Notes: generated by a model from the letters alone, not told the origin. DNA of 64,000 nucleotides from Erodium maritimum (GCA_963921825.1 OY997591.1:49373825-49437824), one strand, 5' to 3'; shown: positions 12,368-22,845, numbered from the stretch's first letter. Program-made: numbers and translations.

Positions 12368-13191
12368 ATTTTTTTTTGAAACGATTAGATGGGGTATTGT
12401 ATTACTGTAAAATGTAAACCTTACATGTTAGGTCATAACTGTCCAGGATTCCAGATATTTGTCCTAGTCGATCGTAGCCACCAGGCGCTCATGGATCCGT
12501 ACAAATAGTCTGTTACTGCTCACACATCTTAACTCAAGAGTTCCACTAACTGACATTTCAAAAACAATAGAAATCATATACCTAAACCAATATGACTTAA
12601 AACAGTCCTCGCAATTCATAATTGAAACTAAAATAGACTCCAATCTAAAACATAAAAAACGATCTGCTTACTTTCTCCTCCCGAGACGGCCAAGCAACTT
12701 CAGTCCCGAGTCTTGATGGGTAGGTCCCGGATCCCAATTCCACTGATGCTCCAAAACCTTCTCCAAGTAGATAAACTCTGGAGGTCGGTTCGTGATTACC
12801 CCGAATGGTTCAGTTTTACCTGAAAGTTCAACCTTCTCCAAGTGGATAGACTATGGAGGTCGGTTCGTGAATAAACTTGAGGGTTCAGTGTAAATCGAAG
12901 GTTCTACATAGTCTCTTCGACTCTGTGTTACCTCGATCGATGGTGGTGGGGAGATTACACATTTACGACAAACCCGATTGAAGCGTAGATCTGGTAACAG
13001 TGGAGGAACACGACAAGGGTGGCAGTGACTTTGCTCGGACGGAGAAGAAATACAATTATTTTACAGGCGAGGACTATTGTTGAGAGAGGGACGCAGAACA
13101 ATAAAAAAAAGGAAGAGAGATCTTCATCGACGGTTTGGATTTTTTAAAATAGAGTTCTCGCAGAGCTCTGGAGAGGGTTTGTTTGTGTCTC
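12368..13191 (-). mobile_element. Retroposon family A copy A2, with 14-bp target-site duplication
   Basis: Flanked by an exact 14-bp repeat, TTTGCTTGCCATAA, at 12,354-12,367 and 13,192-13,205. It starts on the plus strand with a T run, so the element is minus-strand with a poly-A tail. The first 200 bp match A1. At 824 bp it is probably more 5'-truncated than A1. Two near-copies of a short block (ccaagtagatagactctggaggtcggttcgtg-like) lie at about 12,770 and 12,840, a small internal duplication. Confidence 0.8.
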
Positions 13192-13205
13192 TTTGCTTGC
13201 CATAA

Positions 13206-13592
13206 TTGATTACTATAGATGGAGGTAAAATATATTGGGGTTGTTTTCAACATAGAATATAAAACACCAGAATCATGATTCGAGTGTAAACTCAATGTTT
13301 ATTTCCTATGATTTTGACATGTTGAATTTGATTAAATATTTATTTGTGTTAGAGAAGTACAACATTAAAACAAGGTGTATGATGTAAAGTCAGCAAAATA
13401 TATAAGTGTTCATGTATTTATCGTAGTAGTTCTAATTGCTTGGTTCTAATTATGTTCAAAGTCTTGAAGAGGCAAAGTACAAGGAAAAAGTCCAAACAAA
13501 ATTAAAGTTTAAAGACTAAGTACAAAATTGAGGTAAAAAAACAAACGAAATTAAAGCTTGAAGATTAAGTACGAAATACCAAAGTAAGGGTT
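13206..13592. other. AT-rich spacer, nothing recognised
   Basis: AT-rich spacer. A phrase about aaattaaagctt(t)gaagattaagtac occurs twice (about 13,500 and 13,550), a minor imperfect duplication. No gene is seen. Confidence 0.25.
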
Positions 13593-13605
13593 CTGAAATG
13601 CAAAA

Positions 13606-15880
13606 AAACGTTGCCTAAAGTAACTTTTCTCTTACAAGTTGAGATCTCCTCCTTCCCGAGAAAATCTTACCCCACCTATGGAGTCTCCTATCCTTGCTGC
13701 GACCTGACTACAGCTAGCCTCGTCAGTCTTGTCCCATCGCAGTCTCTCCCACGTGTGCTTCCACCTCGCCCCTCGTCGGCCGTGAGGGCTCGAATTAAAT
13801 CGAGGCACAGAAGAAACCCTAAACACTCTTATGTCGTCCCGGTCTCTCTCCCCCTTCCTCCTCCGACTACGACAACTGTGACCTTCGTTTTCGATACGTC
13901 GTACCCTCTAGGTAAAGCTCAACGGGGTCGGCCTTTGAAGAATCAAACCCTAGCTTCCACTACAAGCAACGGTAGGGTTTTGGTGAATTCTATCACCCCC
14001 CCCCCCCCCACGGTCTAGCTGAAGACTAGGGCGCTTGATCCCGGTGATGTGCATGCTTTGTTCCTCCCTGCTCTCTAGTCATCGGTGGCACCTGCTCCCC
14101 CCATCGATGCATCTACTCCGATCGTCGTCGTTGGGATTCCCATCAGCACTACATCGTTTGTAATAGTACCAGACGCCGACTCCTTACCCCAACTACTCTG
14201 GGACCCTCGTAAAGGGAAGGCCCCCATGCTTGAACAGGGGTTGCTGGAGCCAGGGAGGACGAAGGTGACTGCTCTCTGTGATAAGGTCGGGGCTCCCAAT
14301 GCTTCTCGTGTCTCTGTGATCCCGGCGCTGCTCACATCACCATCAGGGTGACCCATCGTCGCAGAACCTTTAGACCCAAGGAAGTCGGCTCCTCCTCAGT
14401 GGCGCCTCCCTCATCGTCATGTATGGACTCCCAAATGCTCAACATCCAGGATGGTCTCTTGGCTTGCTCTTCGGAGGAAGAGGAGAAGGTTGAGGTGATG
14501 GTACTATATACCTGGGTGAGCCCATCCATACTGGCAAGGAAATAGTTTGCCATGATAGGTAAATTGTGGTTGTGTAAGCCGACCCGGGAAACATTTCTCC
14601 TTCGGATCATCACCAAGGCATGAGGCATGTCGTTCGAGGGACTGGTGGTCAAAGACATCGGCTCGGGAACCTTCGGTTTTTTACTTTTAGACGGAGAGAG
14701 CTCGAACATGGGTTCGGGATAATGAACCATGGTGCTTCGACGGGAGACCACTTTTTTTGGGTGACCTGAACCCGATGGCCAGGGAACCCCCACCCTAGAT
14801 AGGATCCAACTATGAGTGCATGCTCGGGGCCTCCTTCCTTTAGTCCGTACCAAAACCACTAGAGAAACGATTGGTGCAACACTAGGACTTTGTGTCCATG
14901 TCTCATGCGATCAGTGGGATACATGATGGGGAGGAGTAGTAAATGTTCGTTTTTGGCATCCTGTAAAGCGTCTTCTTCGAAAGAACCTCATACTACGCTT
15001 TAGGGGATTTCCCGACCCGGTTCGTGTCACACTTACCTATACAAAATTACCTTCCTTTTGTTATAATTGTGGGATGATAGGCCACATAGTGGCCGAGTGT
15101 GATAGGGGGAGGTGGTCAGTACACCTCTGTTTGATTTCTCAATGTTGGAGTTTCCGAAGGACCGTCAAACCAAGGTATATGCCATAGATTGGACGATCAG
15201 ACGTCTCAGAAGAAGGTATCCTCTACTACTTTACCTAAGGTGGCGTTGTCTCGGGGTAATAGCCCATTAGTATCCTCGGCTCCTACACCTAAAGGAGCGG
15301 GCCGCTTGGTCGACCTAGATTGGATACACTCAATAATTGGCCGGCTCTCAGGTAATGGAAAGACCGTTGTCACGGTCCTTCCTGTATAGATAGATAGAAC
15401 TAGACTCGGAGCTGGAATTGAGTCTGGTTATGAAACAAGACCCGAGGGAATTAAGGGAGGGTCCACTAGAGAACCCTCAGACAATCAGGACAGGGCAGGC
15501 AAACTGGCTCGTATGGAGGAATGAAAGGAATTTAGTGGTCCAGGGACTGGCCTTGGGAGGGTCCCTAAACAGAGCTATGCCTCCTCTTGAAACCAGTGAT
15601 CGCATGTTCAGTTTAATACATCGAATAGAGCATGAAGGCTACACATTGAGCAACAATCATTGGTTTCGTCATACCTTAGTTTTATTTTCAGTACGCCTTT
15701 ATAGAACTTCCAACACCGATTCTACCAAATTACTTGTCTCATAAGTTTTTTTGTAAAGAGATCTACTGAGACTCTTTACAATATAATGAATCTTTTATTT
15801 CATGGTCGGAGACCTCTTCTGATGCGCTCTTTTGTAATTAATATTTAAAGTAACGAACTTAGCACCTTTTTCCTAAAAAA
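13606..15880 (+). mobile_element. ORF1-only LINE-like retroposon (D1) with intact CCHC knuckle
   Basis: The only plus-strand member of this cluster. A stretch at about 14,965-15,105 reads KRLLRKNLILRFRGFPDPV, then VRVTLTYTKLPSFCYNCG, then MIGHIVAECD. This is the end of the plant LINE ORF1 RNA-binding region followed by a complete CX2CX4HX4C knuckle. The rest of the frame is broken by stops and frameshifts. Downstream there is no endonuclease or reverse transcriptase. The element ends with an A-rich tail at about 15,874-15,895. A weak duplication (aaatgcaaaaaaac near 13,596; aaatacaaaaaac near 15,880) may be the TSD. A poly-C run lies at 13,996-14,009. Confidence 0.65.
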
Positions 15881-15992
15881 AATACAAAAAACTATGGTGT
15901 TCCATGTTGGGGTTCTAACCCACGGATCAAACATGTTTAGGATGTTCTATGATACACCCTGTGTTATACCTGGTTTCGCCCCTGTTTACCAC

Positions 15993-16300
15993 TAGATTTT
16001 TTTATATATATCATTCTAGGTCGTCACCCGCATTTTTCAGAGATAGGTGTATTATATTAAGGTCAAAAACAGATTGTGAAGGATTGCAAGAGGTTGCTTA
16101 TGATGATATGATTTAGGATGATGTTCATTTAGTTAAGATTCAACTAATATTTATGGACGATTTTCAACTTGTCATATGAATGTTGAAGAAGTTGGTCCAC
16201 GATAGTATGGTAATTACTAATTAGTTAGAACTCAGAACATGGCAAGTTGTTTTGGTGGAGGAGAAAGAGAAAACCATTTCCTACTTTCAACGGAGGGAAA
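15993..16300. other. AT-rich upstream region of the MYB gene
   Basis: About 300 bases of AT-rich DNA outside the hAT element. No frame or recognisable repeat is seen. It is probably the distal promoter of the MYB gene and the start of the only stretch here free of obvious transposons. Confidence 0.3.
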
Positions 16301-16314
16301 ACCAATGCGGTTCG

Positions 16315-16378
16315 GCCACGTGGAGAAGATCACACGCGTACACTAGAGAAGAGACTGTGTTGAAAGTCAACTCGTCAA
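16315..16378 (+). promoter_or_regulatory. G-box and W-box cores upstream of the MYB gene
   Basis: A palindromic G-box CACGTG lies at 16,317-16,322 within GCCACGTGG, the form bound by bZIP (ABF/GBF) and bHLH factors. Two inverted W-box cores (GTCAA, i.e. TTGAC) follow at 16,366-16,370 and 16,374-16,378; these are WRKY sites. All lie 170-235 bp upstream of the putative TATA box. Subgroup-20 MYBs are typically induced by ABA, jasmonate, wounding or stress, so such elements make sense. Their use here is inference. Confidence 0.5.
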
Positions 16379-16546
16379 ACATTGCTGACAACTATTACTA
16401 ATTAACTAGAAAGTTTAATTGTAATTGCGTGGCGATATGTAATAGTAATTAATAAAAATGAAAGCAGCGAGCTCCTAATTGCGGCTGTAGCCTCCACCTC
16501 ACATGCCTAGACACATCTTCAAACTTCAAAGCCATCTTTGTGCATC

Positions 16547-16553
16547 TATAAAA
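16547..16553 (+). promoter_or_regulatory. Probable TATA box of the MYB gene
   Basis: TATAAAA lies 127 bases upstream of the start codon. Transcription would start about 30 bases downstream, giving a 5' leader of roughly 100 nt. The leader contains a CT-rich stretch (about 16,580-16,603) like the pyrimidine patch common at plant core promoters. There is no upstream ATG between the expected start site and 16,680. Confidence 0.6.
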
Positions 16554-16679
16554 CCCACCTTCGTAGCTACTAATCCAAACAATTCTCTCTCTTTCTCTCT
16601 CCCGAGAAAAAAAAATAATATATACCCAGTTCCGAAGCCCTAGAGTTTCATCCAATATTCTCCTCTGAAGAGAACACAT

Positions 16680-17784
16680 ATGGATCATCAAGTGGAAGGC
16701 AAGAGAGGAAGTTGCAGTGAAGAAATGGACGAGATGGACCTCCGGAGAGGTCCGTGGACCGTCGAAGAAGACCTTACTCTCATCAATTACATCTCTAATC
16801 ACGGCGAGGGTCGCTGGAATTCCCTCGCTCGTTTCGCCGGTAATTATTCTTTCTTTTTTCTGTTAAGATCTCCAAGTTGTAGTTGGGTCTTTTATTGTCG
16901 GTTTCAAGAATGATGTGATATGATTGTTGTTTCTCCATATCCCAACTTGTTGTACTAAAAAACAAACGAAAAGAGGAAGAGGAAAAAAAGGTGATGCACT
17001 CAACAAGGCATCACAAAAGGCACAATTGGAAGTGTCTCAATTCATCTTCTTATTTGTTTACAATTTTTTTATATATGTTATAGGGTTAAAGCGAACCGGG
17101 AAGAGTTGTAGGTTGCGGTGGCTGAACTACCTCCGGCCGGACGTCCGGCGAGGGAACATCAGCCTAGAAGAGCAACTCCTGATCCTGGAGCTCCATTCCC
17201 GTTGGGGGAACCGGTGGTCCAAAATCGCCCAGCACTTGCCCGGGCGAACCGACAACGAGATCAAGAACTACTGGCGGACAAGGGTTCAGAAGCACGCCAA
17301 GCAGCTCAAATGTGACGTCAACAGCAAGCAGTTCAAGGACACCATGCGCTACCTCTGGATGCCTCGCCTCGTCGAGCGCATCCACGCCGCCGCCGCCTCC
17401 ACCTCCTCGTGCTCCTCCACCACCACCAACAATAACATGCTCATGCATCCTCCTCCCACCTACACGCCGGAGAACTCCAGCACCGCCGCATCGTCCGACT
17501 CCTTCGGTGCCCAGGTGTCGCCGGTATCCGACCTGACGGATTACTATATCCCGGTTACTACCAACCCTAACCCGGATAACTATTTCCAAACAGCGGCCGG
17601 CGCCAGCTTCAACCCGGAAACGCTGATCAGCCCGTCGTCCGGATATTACGGCCACGGATTCGAAGCTCAGGCGATGGATCAGGGCGGCCTTGGACAGTGG
17701 ATCGACGCATCGGACGATATTTGGAACGTCGATGAAGACTTCGGCTTCTTGCCGCAACAGTTCAATTACGGCAACAATCTCTGA
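16680..17784 (+). CDS. R2R3-MYB transcription factor, subgroup 20 (MYB108/MYB2-like)
   Basis: Nuclear DNA-binding transcription factor of 286 residues, in two exons: 16,680-16,839 and 17,084-17,784. Exon 1 ends after the first base of a Gly codon at a GT donor; exon 2 resumes after an AG acceptor, giving the standard …[20 protein letters not shown] junction. R2 spans about residues 22-72 with Trp at 26, 46 and 66. R3 spans about 74-124 with Ile79, Trp98 and Trp117. Downstream is the subgroup-20 signature WMPRLVERI (145-153), then a Ser/Thr/Asn/Pro-rich linker and an acidic C-terminal end with [13 protein letters not shown], a likely activation region. Arabidopsis relatives (MYB2, 62, 78, 108, 112, 116) act in ABA, jasmonate, stress, senescence and anther responses. 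The second intron often found in R3 is absent. Every diagnostic residue is intact, so the gene looks functional. The exact orthologue cannot be settled by eye. Confidence 0.95.
16840..17083 (+). other. Intron 1 of the MYB gene
   Basis: A 244-bp intron, starting GTAATTATTC and ending with a T-rich stretch plus TTATAG. It interrupts a Gly codon after its first base (phase 1) in the R2 repeat, the conserved first-intron position of R2R3-MYB genes. It contains an in-frame ATG at 16,924 continuous with exon 2, which can mislead gene callers into a false start. Confidence 0.93.
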
Positions 17785-18000
17785 AATAAAGTATACACAC
17801 AAAATACGAATAAATTTGGTATTTGTTAAATTCCCAAATTAGACAATGACTTACAGGCATTTTTAGATACTCAAATACATATCATAGAATTTGGGGGAGG
17901 GTCAATTTGTAATTTCATCTTTTTATTTTACTCTGATTCTTTGAAACCTTGACTTGTAGGTAGGTTGCACTATAGAAGCATGTTTCATCTTCTTGTCTTG
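17785..18000 (+). terminator. 3' untranslated region and poly(A) signals of the MYB gene
   Basis: AATAAA directly follows the stop codon (17,785-17,790) and again occurs about 20 bases on, in cgaataaattt. A T-rich stretch follows to about 17,950. The first signal is very close to the stop, so the second or a weaker downstream signal is more likely used. The real cleavage site cannot be read from sequence. Confidence 0.45.
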
Positions 18001-18419
18001 TAAGCCAATTGTTTAATGCTAGTGATACGCATAATTGCTTCCACCACTACCTATTCACTCAATTGCTTCTTATTTCCCAACAAATAACAACACTATTCAT
18101 ATAAAACATATATTTAGATATAAAATATATGTTAATACTCTTGTTATTAAAATTCCGGTCTGATTGTTGTAATTTGTTGTTAAAAACTCAACGTCGATAA
18201 AAACTGTTCGGCTAGAAAGTATATATAATTATTGCATCTCATATAGGTAAGGATGTAAAAATCCTCTCCAGAAGGCATTGACATGGGTATTGGTGATCCA
18301 ATTTATCCTTTTTAGGGTATTTCTGGTCGTTTGGACAAAATACTATCGATTAATCGGTCAGACGTCGGGTTAGATTCGTAATTAAAAAAGAGCTTCTAAT
18401 CTTTTACAAAATAAAACTA
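18001..18419. other. AT-rich downstream region, nothing recognised
   Basis: AT-rich DNA after the MYB gene. No frame, tail or repeat was recognised. Confidence 0.3.
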
Positions 18420-18424
18420 TAAAA

Positions 18425-18600
18425 TTATGCTAGTTGAGTTGGTTTAAGTGTACAACACACTTTGTTCAAATGTCACATCTTGAGTTTGATTCACTTATTA
18501 ATATTTTTTGTTTAATATTTTTAAGAACATAAAAATGGCACAAGCCCGTGCTAATTAAGTTGATAGAATCATATTTTTTGATTTTATTTTAAAAAAATTA
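18425..18600 (+). mobile_element. Possible tRNA-derived SINE head
   Basis: TAGTTGAGTTGG at 18,431-18,442 fits the RNA polymerase III A box. GAGTTTGATTC at 18,482-18,492 is a degenerate B box about 40 bases later, the spacing seen in plant tRNA-derived SINEs. An AT-rich region follows. A weaker echo of the A box (gctaattaagttgat) occurs near 18,551. No TSD was identified, so this is tentative. Confidence 0.3.
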
Positions 18601-18606
18601 TGATAC

Positions 18607-19355
18607 TTTTTTTAGAATAAGTGATAGACTTTATTAATTATCTAAGAAGCAATACAAACAAAGTGGCTCAGGGAAAAAGCTCATTTGACCACTGAAGAGC
18701 AGATATAGAACGAAGGAAGAACCTTGTTCGCAATTCTTTTAACAAATTCGACAGTTATTCTCTCTTTTTGAATAAGCTTAAAATATTTAAGCTAATAAAC
18801 TGAGGAGAACAGCTCAAAGTGGTGTCTAACCACTGCTTAATCCCTGTTTTTTAAGGACTTTTTTAGCTGTGAGTAGTGCGGCCGAACTTGAACTTATTAG
18901 TAGTAACAACAGAATACACGTGAATCAGGGTTCTCTCTGGATAAAAGTCTCTGAATCTCTACTCAATAGTCATTAACCCTGCAAAATAAAAAACAGATAA
19001 AATAAAACGGACCTCATCGATTAGCCTGATCCATAATCGAGAGATAGGTCGAGGAGTGTGCAACGGTAGAGGTCAAGGAGATGGACGCGCCAGTGACGAC
19101 TTCAGAGATGGCGGGGGTTGATAAGGGAATTGTAATGGTAAAGACGGAGAATGAATCGAAGATGATGATTGAAGACTCATGGGGATCGAGGACAGAGAGG
19201 CAGCATTCGGGAGTAGTGGTAAGGAGGATCGTCGCCATTGAGACAAAGCAAGGAGATCGAACCTGTTCCGGGAGAGTCGACGCAGTCTGTGAGGAACGGT
19301 CGTCTTCGTTAACGGTTTCAAGAAAACCCTAACAAATATCGTGATAGTTCAATTC
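18607..19355 (-). mobile_element. Retroposon family C copy C0
   Basis: It starts on the plus strand with a T run (18,607-18,613), the complement of a poly-A tail. It carries the family-C block gtgtctaaccactg at 18,822-18,835 with the following tgcggccgaac. A short GC-rich coding-like part (19,010-19,330) has no recognisable domain. The right (5') end, near ccctaacaaatatcg, resembles the 5' end of B1. No clean TSD is visible. Confidence 0.55.
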
Positions 19356-19643
19356 TTTATAATGATAATTGTATGATGTTTTTAGTTTAATAAAATATTT
19401 ATTTTTTTATATATTTAATGTATGATATTATTAATATTTTATATATATAATATAATATAAAATTTGATAATATATAATAAACAATAAAATACAAATCCAA
19501 TTAATCCCGTCAGTGATTAGGATCCTTTCACGTCCAATTAACTCTTAACGTTTTTGTTTCAACCTTGCATATGGGACACTCGTTTTCTTTATCGGGTGTC
19601 CTACACTCTTACCCTCCAAAAATAATACTTGTATCTATTTTAA

Positions 19644-19985
19644 GAGAAAAAATCTAATAGAAACACTTCTTATCCTAAAAACTGTGTGAACCAATCCTAG
19701 CCATACACCCTTTAGATCCAACATTCACCATAATGCCACATCATCATCCCAATTCTACCAAAACTCACGTCCATTTCTTCCTTTCTCACACAAGCAATGG
19801 CATAATTGTAAAAGCATGATGCCATGTGGACAAGTGTCCATTTTTTCTTAACCAATTCACTAATTCAATAATTCCCGATTCGTTTGAACTCCGATTAGCT
19901 TCAAACTTGCGCCAATATTTTTCTTTTTCCAAGGGCTTCAAATCAAGATCAGTCATGAATATATTTTGAAGCACGAAAATAAAAA
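19644..19985 (+). repeat. Left terminal inverted repeat of the MULE
   Basis: It pairs with 21,173-21,486 in inverted orientation. Matching is best in the outer ~60 bp and the inner ~140 bp (19,843-19,978, roughly 90% identical by eye, with blocks such as cccgattcgtttgaactccg). The middle is less similar. The 62-residue frame read on the minus strand here is just TIR sequence. Confidence 0.85.
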
Positions 19986-20090
19986 GTTATATTGGGGTGA
20001 TAAAAACAATGTTAAGTGTTGATAAATCTTCACTAATAAATTTTTTATATCGAGGTATCAAACTAGTGCTAAATAGTGTTTAATGTTAAT

Positions 20091-21150
20091 AAAACTAGTG
20101 CTTAGTGTTCATAAAAAAACATGTGATGATGTAATAAAAATCATGTTCGATTTTGGAAAATGAGGTGATAAAACTAGTGTTCAGTGTTGATAAACCCAGT
20201 GTATAGTGTTGATAAACCCAGTGTATAATGTTGATAAACCCAGTGTATAGTGTTGATAAAAATTACACAGGCTTAAATTTTTTTCAAAATTAGCCCCAAA
20301 ATAAGGGGGATAACCTAGAGTTTAGTGTTGATAAAAAAACATGTTATGGGATGATAAAAACACATGTAATTTAATGATAAACATAGTGTTTAGTGTTGAT
20401 AAAACTAGTGCTTAGTGTTCATAAAAAAACATGTGATGATGTGATAAAAATCATGTTCGATTTTGGAAAATGGAGTGATAAAACTGGTGTTCAGTGTTGA
20501 TAAACCTAGTGTATAGTGTTGATAAACTCAGTGTATAATGTTGATAAAAATTACACAGGCTTAATTTTTTTTTAAAAATAAGCCCCCAAATAAGGGTGAT
20601 AACCTAGAGTTTAGTGTTGATAAAAAAAACATGTGATGGGATGATAAAACACATGTAATTTAATGATAAACATAGTGTTTAGTGTTGATAAAACTAGTGC
20701 TTAGTGTTCATAAAAAAAACATGTGATGATGTGATAAAAATCATGTTCGATTTTGGAAAATGAGGTGATAAATCCAGTGTATAGTGTTGATAAATCCAGT
20801 GTATAGTGTTGATAAACCAAGTGTATAGTGTTGATAAAAATTACCCAGACTTAACTTTTTCTAAAATCAGCCCCGAAATAAGGGTGATAACCTAGAGTTC
20901 AGTGTTGATAAAAAAAAGCATGTGATGGGATGATAAAAACACATGTAATTGAATGATAAACATAGTGTTTAGTGTTGATAAAACTAGTGCTTAGTGTTCA
21001 TAAAAAAACATGTGATGATGTGATAAAAATCATGTTCGATTCTGGAAAATGAGGTGATAAATCCAGTGTATAGTGTTGATAAATCCAGTGTATAGTGTTG
21101 ATAAACCCAGTGTATAGTGTTGATAAAAATTACCCATACTTAACTTTTTT
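20091..21150 (+). repeat. Four ~290-310-bp tandem repeats inside the MULE
   Basis: The marker aaaactagtgcttagtg recurs at 20,091, 20,401, 20,690 and 20,980, giving periods of 310, 289 and 290 bp. Within each unit is a variable run of ~21-bp sub-repeats (ccagtgtatagtgttgata) and other copies of AGTGTTGATAAA. About 18 exact copies of that 12-mer can be counted across the element. Different sub-repeat numbers explain the length differences. All frames are closed. Confidence 0.9.
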
Positions 21151-21172
21151 TTTTAAAATCAACCCCGAAAAT

Positions 21173-21486
21173 AATTTTTTTTTCGTGCTTCAAAATATAT
21201 TCATGACTGATCTTGATAGAAAGCCCTTGAAAAAACAAAACTAATGGCGCAAGTTTGAAGCCAATCGGAGTTCAAACGAATCGGGAAAAATTAAATTAGT
21301 GAATTGGTAAAAAAATATGATGATTTTACTAAAAAGCTCTTACCCCTTACTAAAAAGTGCTGTTTTTTTTGCAGTCAACAAGTTAACAAATTAATTGCAT
21401 CTCATCCATCCATTCTTAAAATGAATAGCTTGGATTGATTCACACAGTTTTTACGTTAAGGAGTGGTTTCTATTTGATTTTTCCTC
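21173..21486 (-). repeat. Right terminal inverted repeat of the MULE
   Basis: Reverse-complement partner of the left TIR, beginning at the inner side with ttcgtgcttcaaaatatat and ending with gatttttcctc next to the TSD. It is slightly shorter than the left copy and differs in the middle third. Confidence 0.85.
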
Positions 21487-21496
21487 TCTATTTTAA

Positions 21497-21751
21497 TAAT
21501 CAAAAGTAATTCACAGCAATATAATAGAAAAAAAACCAAGTCTATAACTTTGGAAAAGGTTACGGCTATGGCTATGGGGTATGAATATGAAGATTAATAA
21601 CTTAAAAAAAGTACACTCTTCTAGATCATTGGGATAAGTAAAGCACTGATACAAATACAATAATTATTGACTACGTGGCTACCAAAGTTTCATCCGTTAG
21701 TTGATTAAGTGAATCGTGTTATGAAATATGAATGATCTTGTCGAGTTAATT
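21497..21751. other. AT-rich spacer, nothing recognised
   Basis: AT-rich DNA between the MULE and retroposon B2. No gene or repeat is seen. Confidence 0.3.
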
Positions 21752-22530
21752 CACGAAAATACTTTTTTTTAACAAAGGTGTAGAATTTCATTAATCAAAT
21801 TATATAAAGACAGTAAAGTGCATCAGAGACACTCTGACCACGAAGAACAGGACAATAACATTTAAGAATGTTCGCTATTCTTTTCACAGTAAAACCGTCC
21901 TCGACGGTTTTGAATTGACGCCCTATGGGCGAAGACAGAATATGGGTGGGGGGAACGGGGTACCGGAGATCAGAGACCTCGACGGTAATGGTGATGGTGG
22001 GAGGCAAAACATCGTCTAGGGACTCCTCCCAAGGCCAGTCCCCGATGCTTAGGCAGGGCCTCATCCCCCCTAGCGGGGCTTCTTCCCCGCATGTGACTCG
22101 TCGCCCTAACCAGATGCAGACGTCATCTTCTTTCGTCCTCCAACAATTGCTCTTCCCCCAGCCCGGGTCGCCTGAATTTCCACAGCTCTTCCACCGCTCA
22201 TCCCACCACTCTTCAGGGGTGAGGGATCGGTAGTGGACTCAGCAGAGAGCTGGTACCCACAAGCCCTCTACCGGATCTTCGTGTGTACAAAAGCCGGGGT
22301 GTGGGGGCTTGACCACCTAGGGAAACCTACCTTTGTCGACTGGTGTGTGGCCCAGTCGGTAACACGGGGGCCCTGGTTAGGTATCGGGTCCATTGTTATG
22401 CCAGGTCCCCTTCCTCGAAGCGTTCCAGCAATAGGTATCGGGTCCATTGTAAAGGGTTTGGGGCATCATCCTCCAGTTCCCCATCTAGGGTAGCTTCTTT
22501 TCCACCATATCCCCCTTGGGATTGCGGTCG

Positions 22531-22845
22531 TCATACTAAGACCAGAGAGCCACTTCTCCCAAGGGCAGGGTCGGGAGCAACCCCATCAGGGGGAACCCAC
22601 ACCCTTGTCCTCTTCCAGGTCCAACCACGACGAACAAACATGGAGGAGGTCTCCACCATCCTCCACCGCATCCCACCTCGATCCTGGTTCCAGCCCCAAG
22701 TTTTAGACATTACCGACGTGACCGAGACGGCAGGAAAAAATTTAGTAGTGTCCCTAATCATACCCACCGGAAGGCGAGGGGGTTGAAGTCGCATCGGCCC
22801 TGGCTGAGATGGAGCCCTAGATCGGGCGGTAGGCCTTCTACACAC
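22531..22845 (-). pseudogene. Family-B conserved frame (B2 copy), unknown protein
   Basis: A minus-strand frame of 104 residues. It contains PPRLPVGMIRDTTKF, then KTWGWNQDRGGMRWRMVETSS, then RGWTWKRTRVW. The same order of residues is seen in B3 at 25,307-25,558. Such conservation between two old, separately inserted copies suggests a protein was under selection in the source element. I recognise no domain. The Trp/Arg-rich part could bind nucleic acid, but that is a guess. Frames outside this block are broken. Confidence 0.45.

Larger units (their letters stand above)
10603..15984. mobile_element. Probable hAT-type DNA transposon enlarged by nested retroposons
   Basis: The left end reads CAGGGGCGGAAC and the right end, reverse-complemented, CAGGGGCGAAAC. 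This is a short terminal inverted repeat of the CAGGGGCGG type known from plant hAT elements. The flanks are an 8-bp direct repeat, TTTACCAT at 10,595-10,602 and TTTACCAC at 15,985-15,992, with one mismatch. hAT elements make 8-bp duplications. Most of the 5.4 kb consists of three later retroposons (10,682; 12,368; 13,606), so the original element was small, and no transposase remains. The inverted repeat is short, so this call is moderate. Confidence 0.5.
19644..21486. mobile_element. Non-autonomous Mutator-like element with long TIRs and internal tandem repeats
   Basis: A 1,843-bp element flanked by an exact 10-bp direct repeat, TCTATTTTAA, at 19,634-19,643 and 21,487-21,496. The left end begins GAGAAAAAATCTAATAG. 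The right end, reverse-complemented, begins GAGGAAAAATCAAATAG. Inverted homology extends over 300 bp on each side. Long TIRs and an 8-11 bp TSD are the marks of MULEs, including foldback-like derivatives. Between the TIRs lie four ~300-bp repeats and no coding capacity, so movement would need a transposase from elsewhere. Confidence 0.85.

Noticed and set aside
16924-17083. A MYB start codon at 16,924 giving a one-exon protein
   Set aside because: That ATG is inside the intron; it would lack most of R2, whereas exon 1 at 16,680 supplies R2 with a correct GT-AG junction.
17164-17802. A 212-residue open frame on the minus strand opposite the MYB gene
   Set aside because: It is the antisense shadow of the GC-rich MYB exon 2; its Gly/Arg-rich product has no domain and the MYB reading is unmistakable.
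19786-19974. A 62-residue minus-strand frame
   Set aside because: It lies wholly in the MULE terminal inverted repeat; the other TIR does not keep the frame.
20091-21150. A free satellite array
   Set aside because: The repeats are enclosed by long inverted repeats and a 10-bp TSD, so they are the interior of one transposon.
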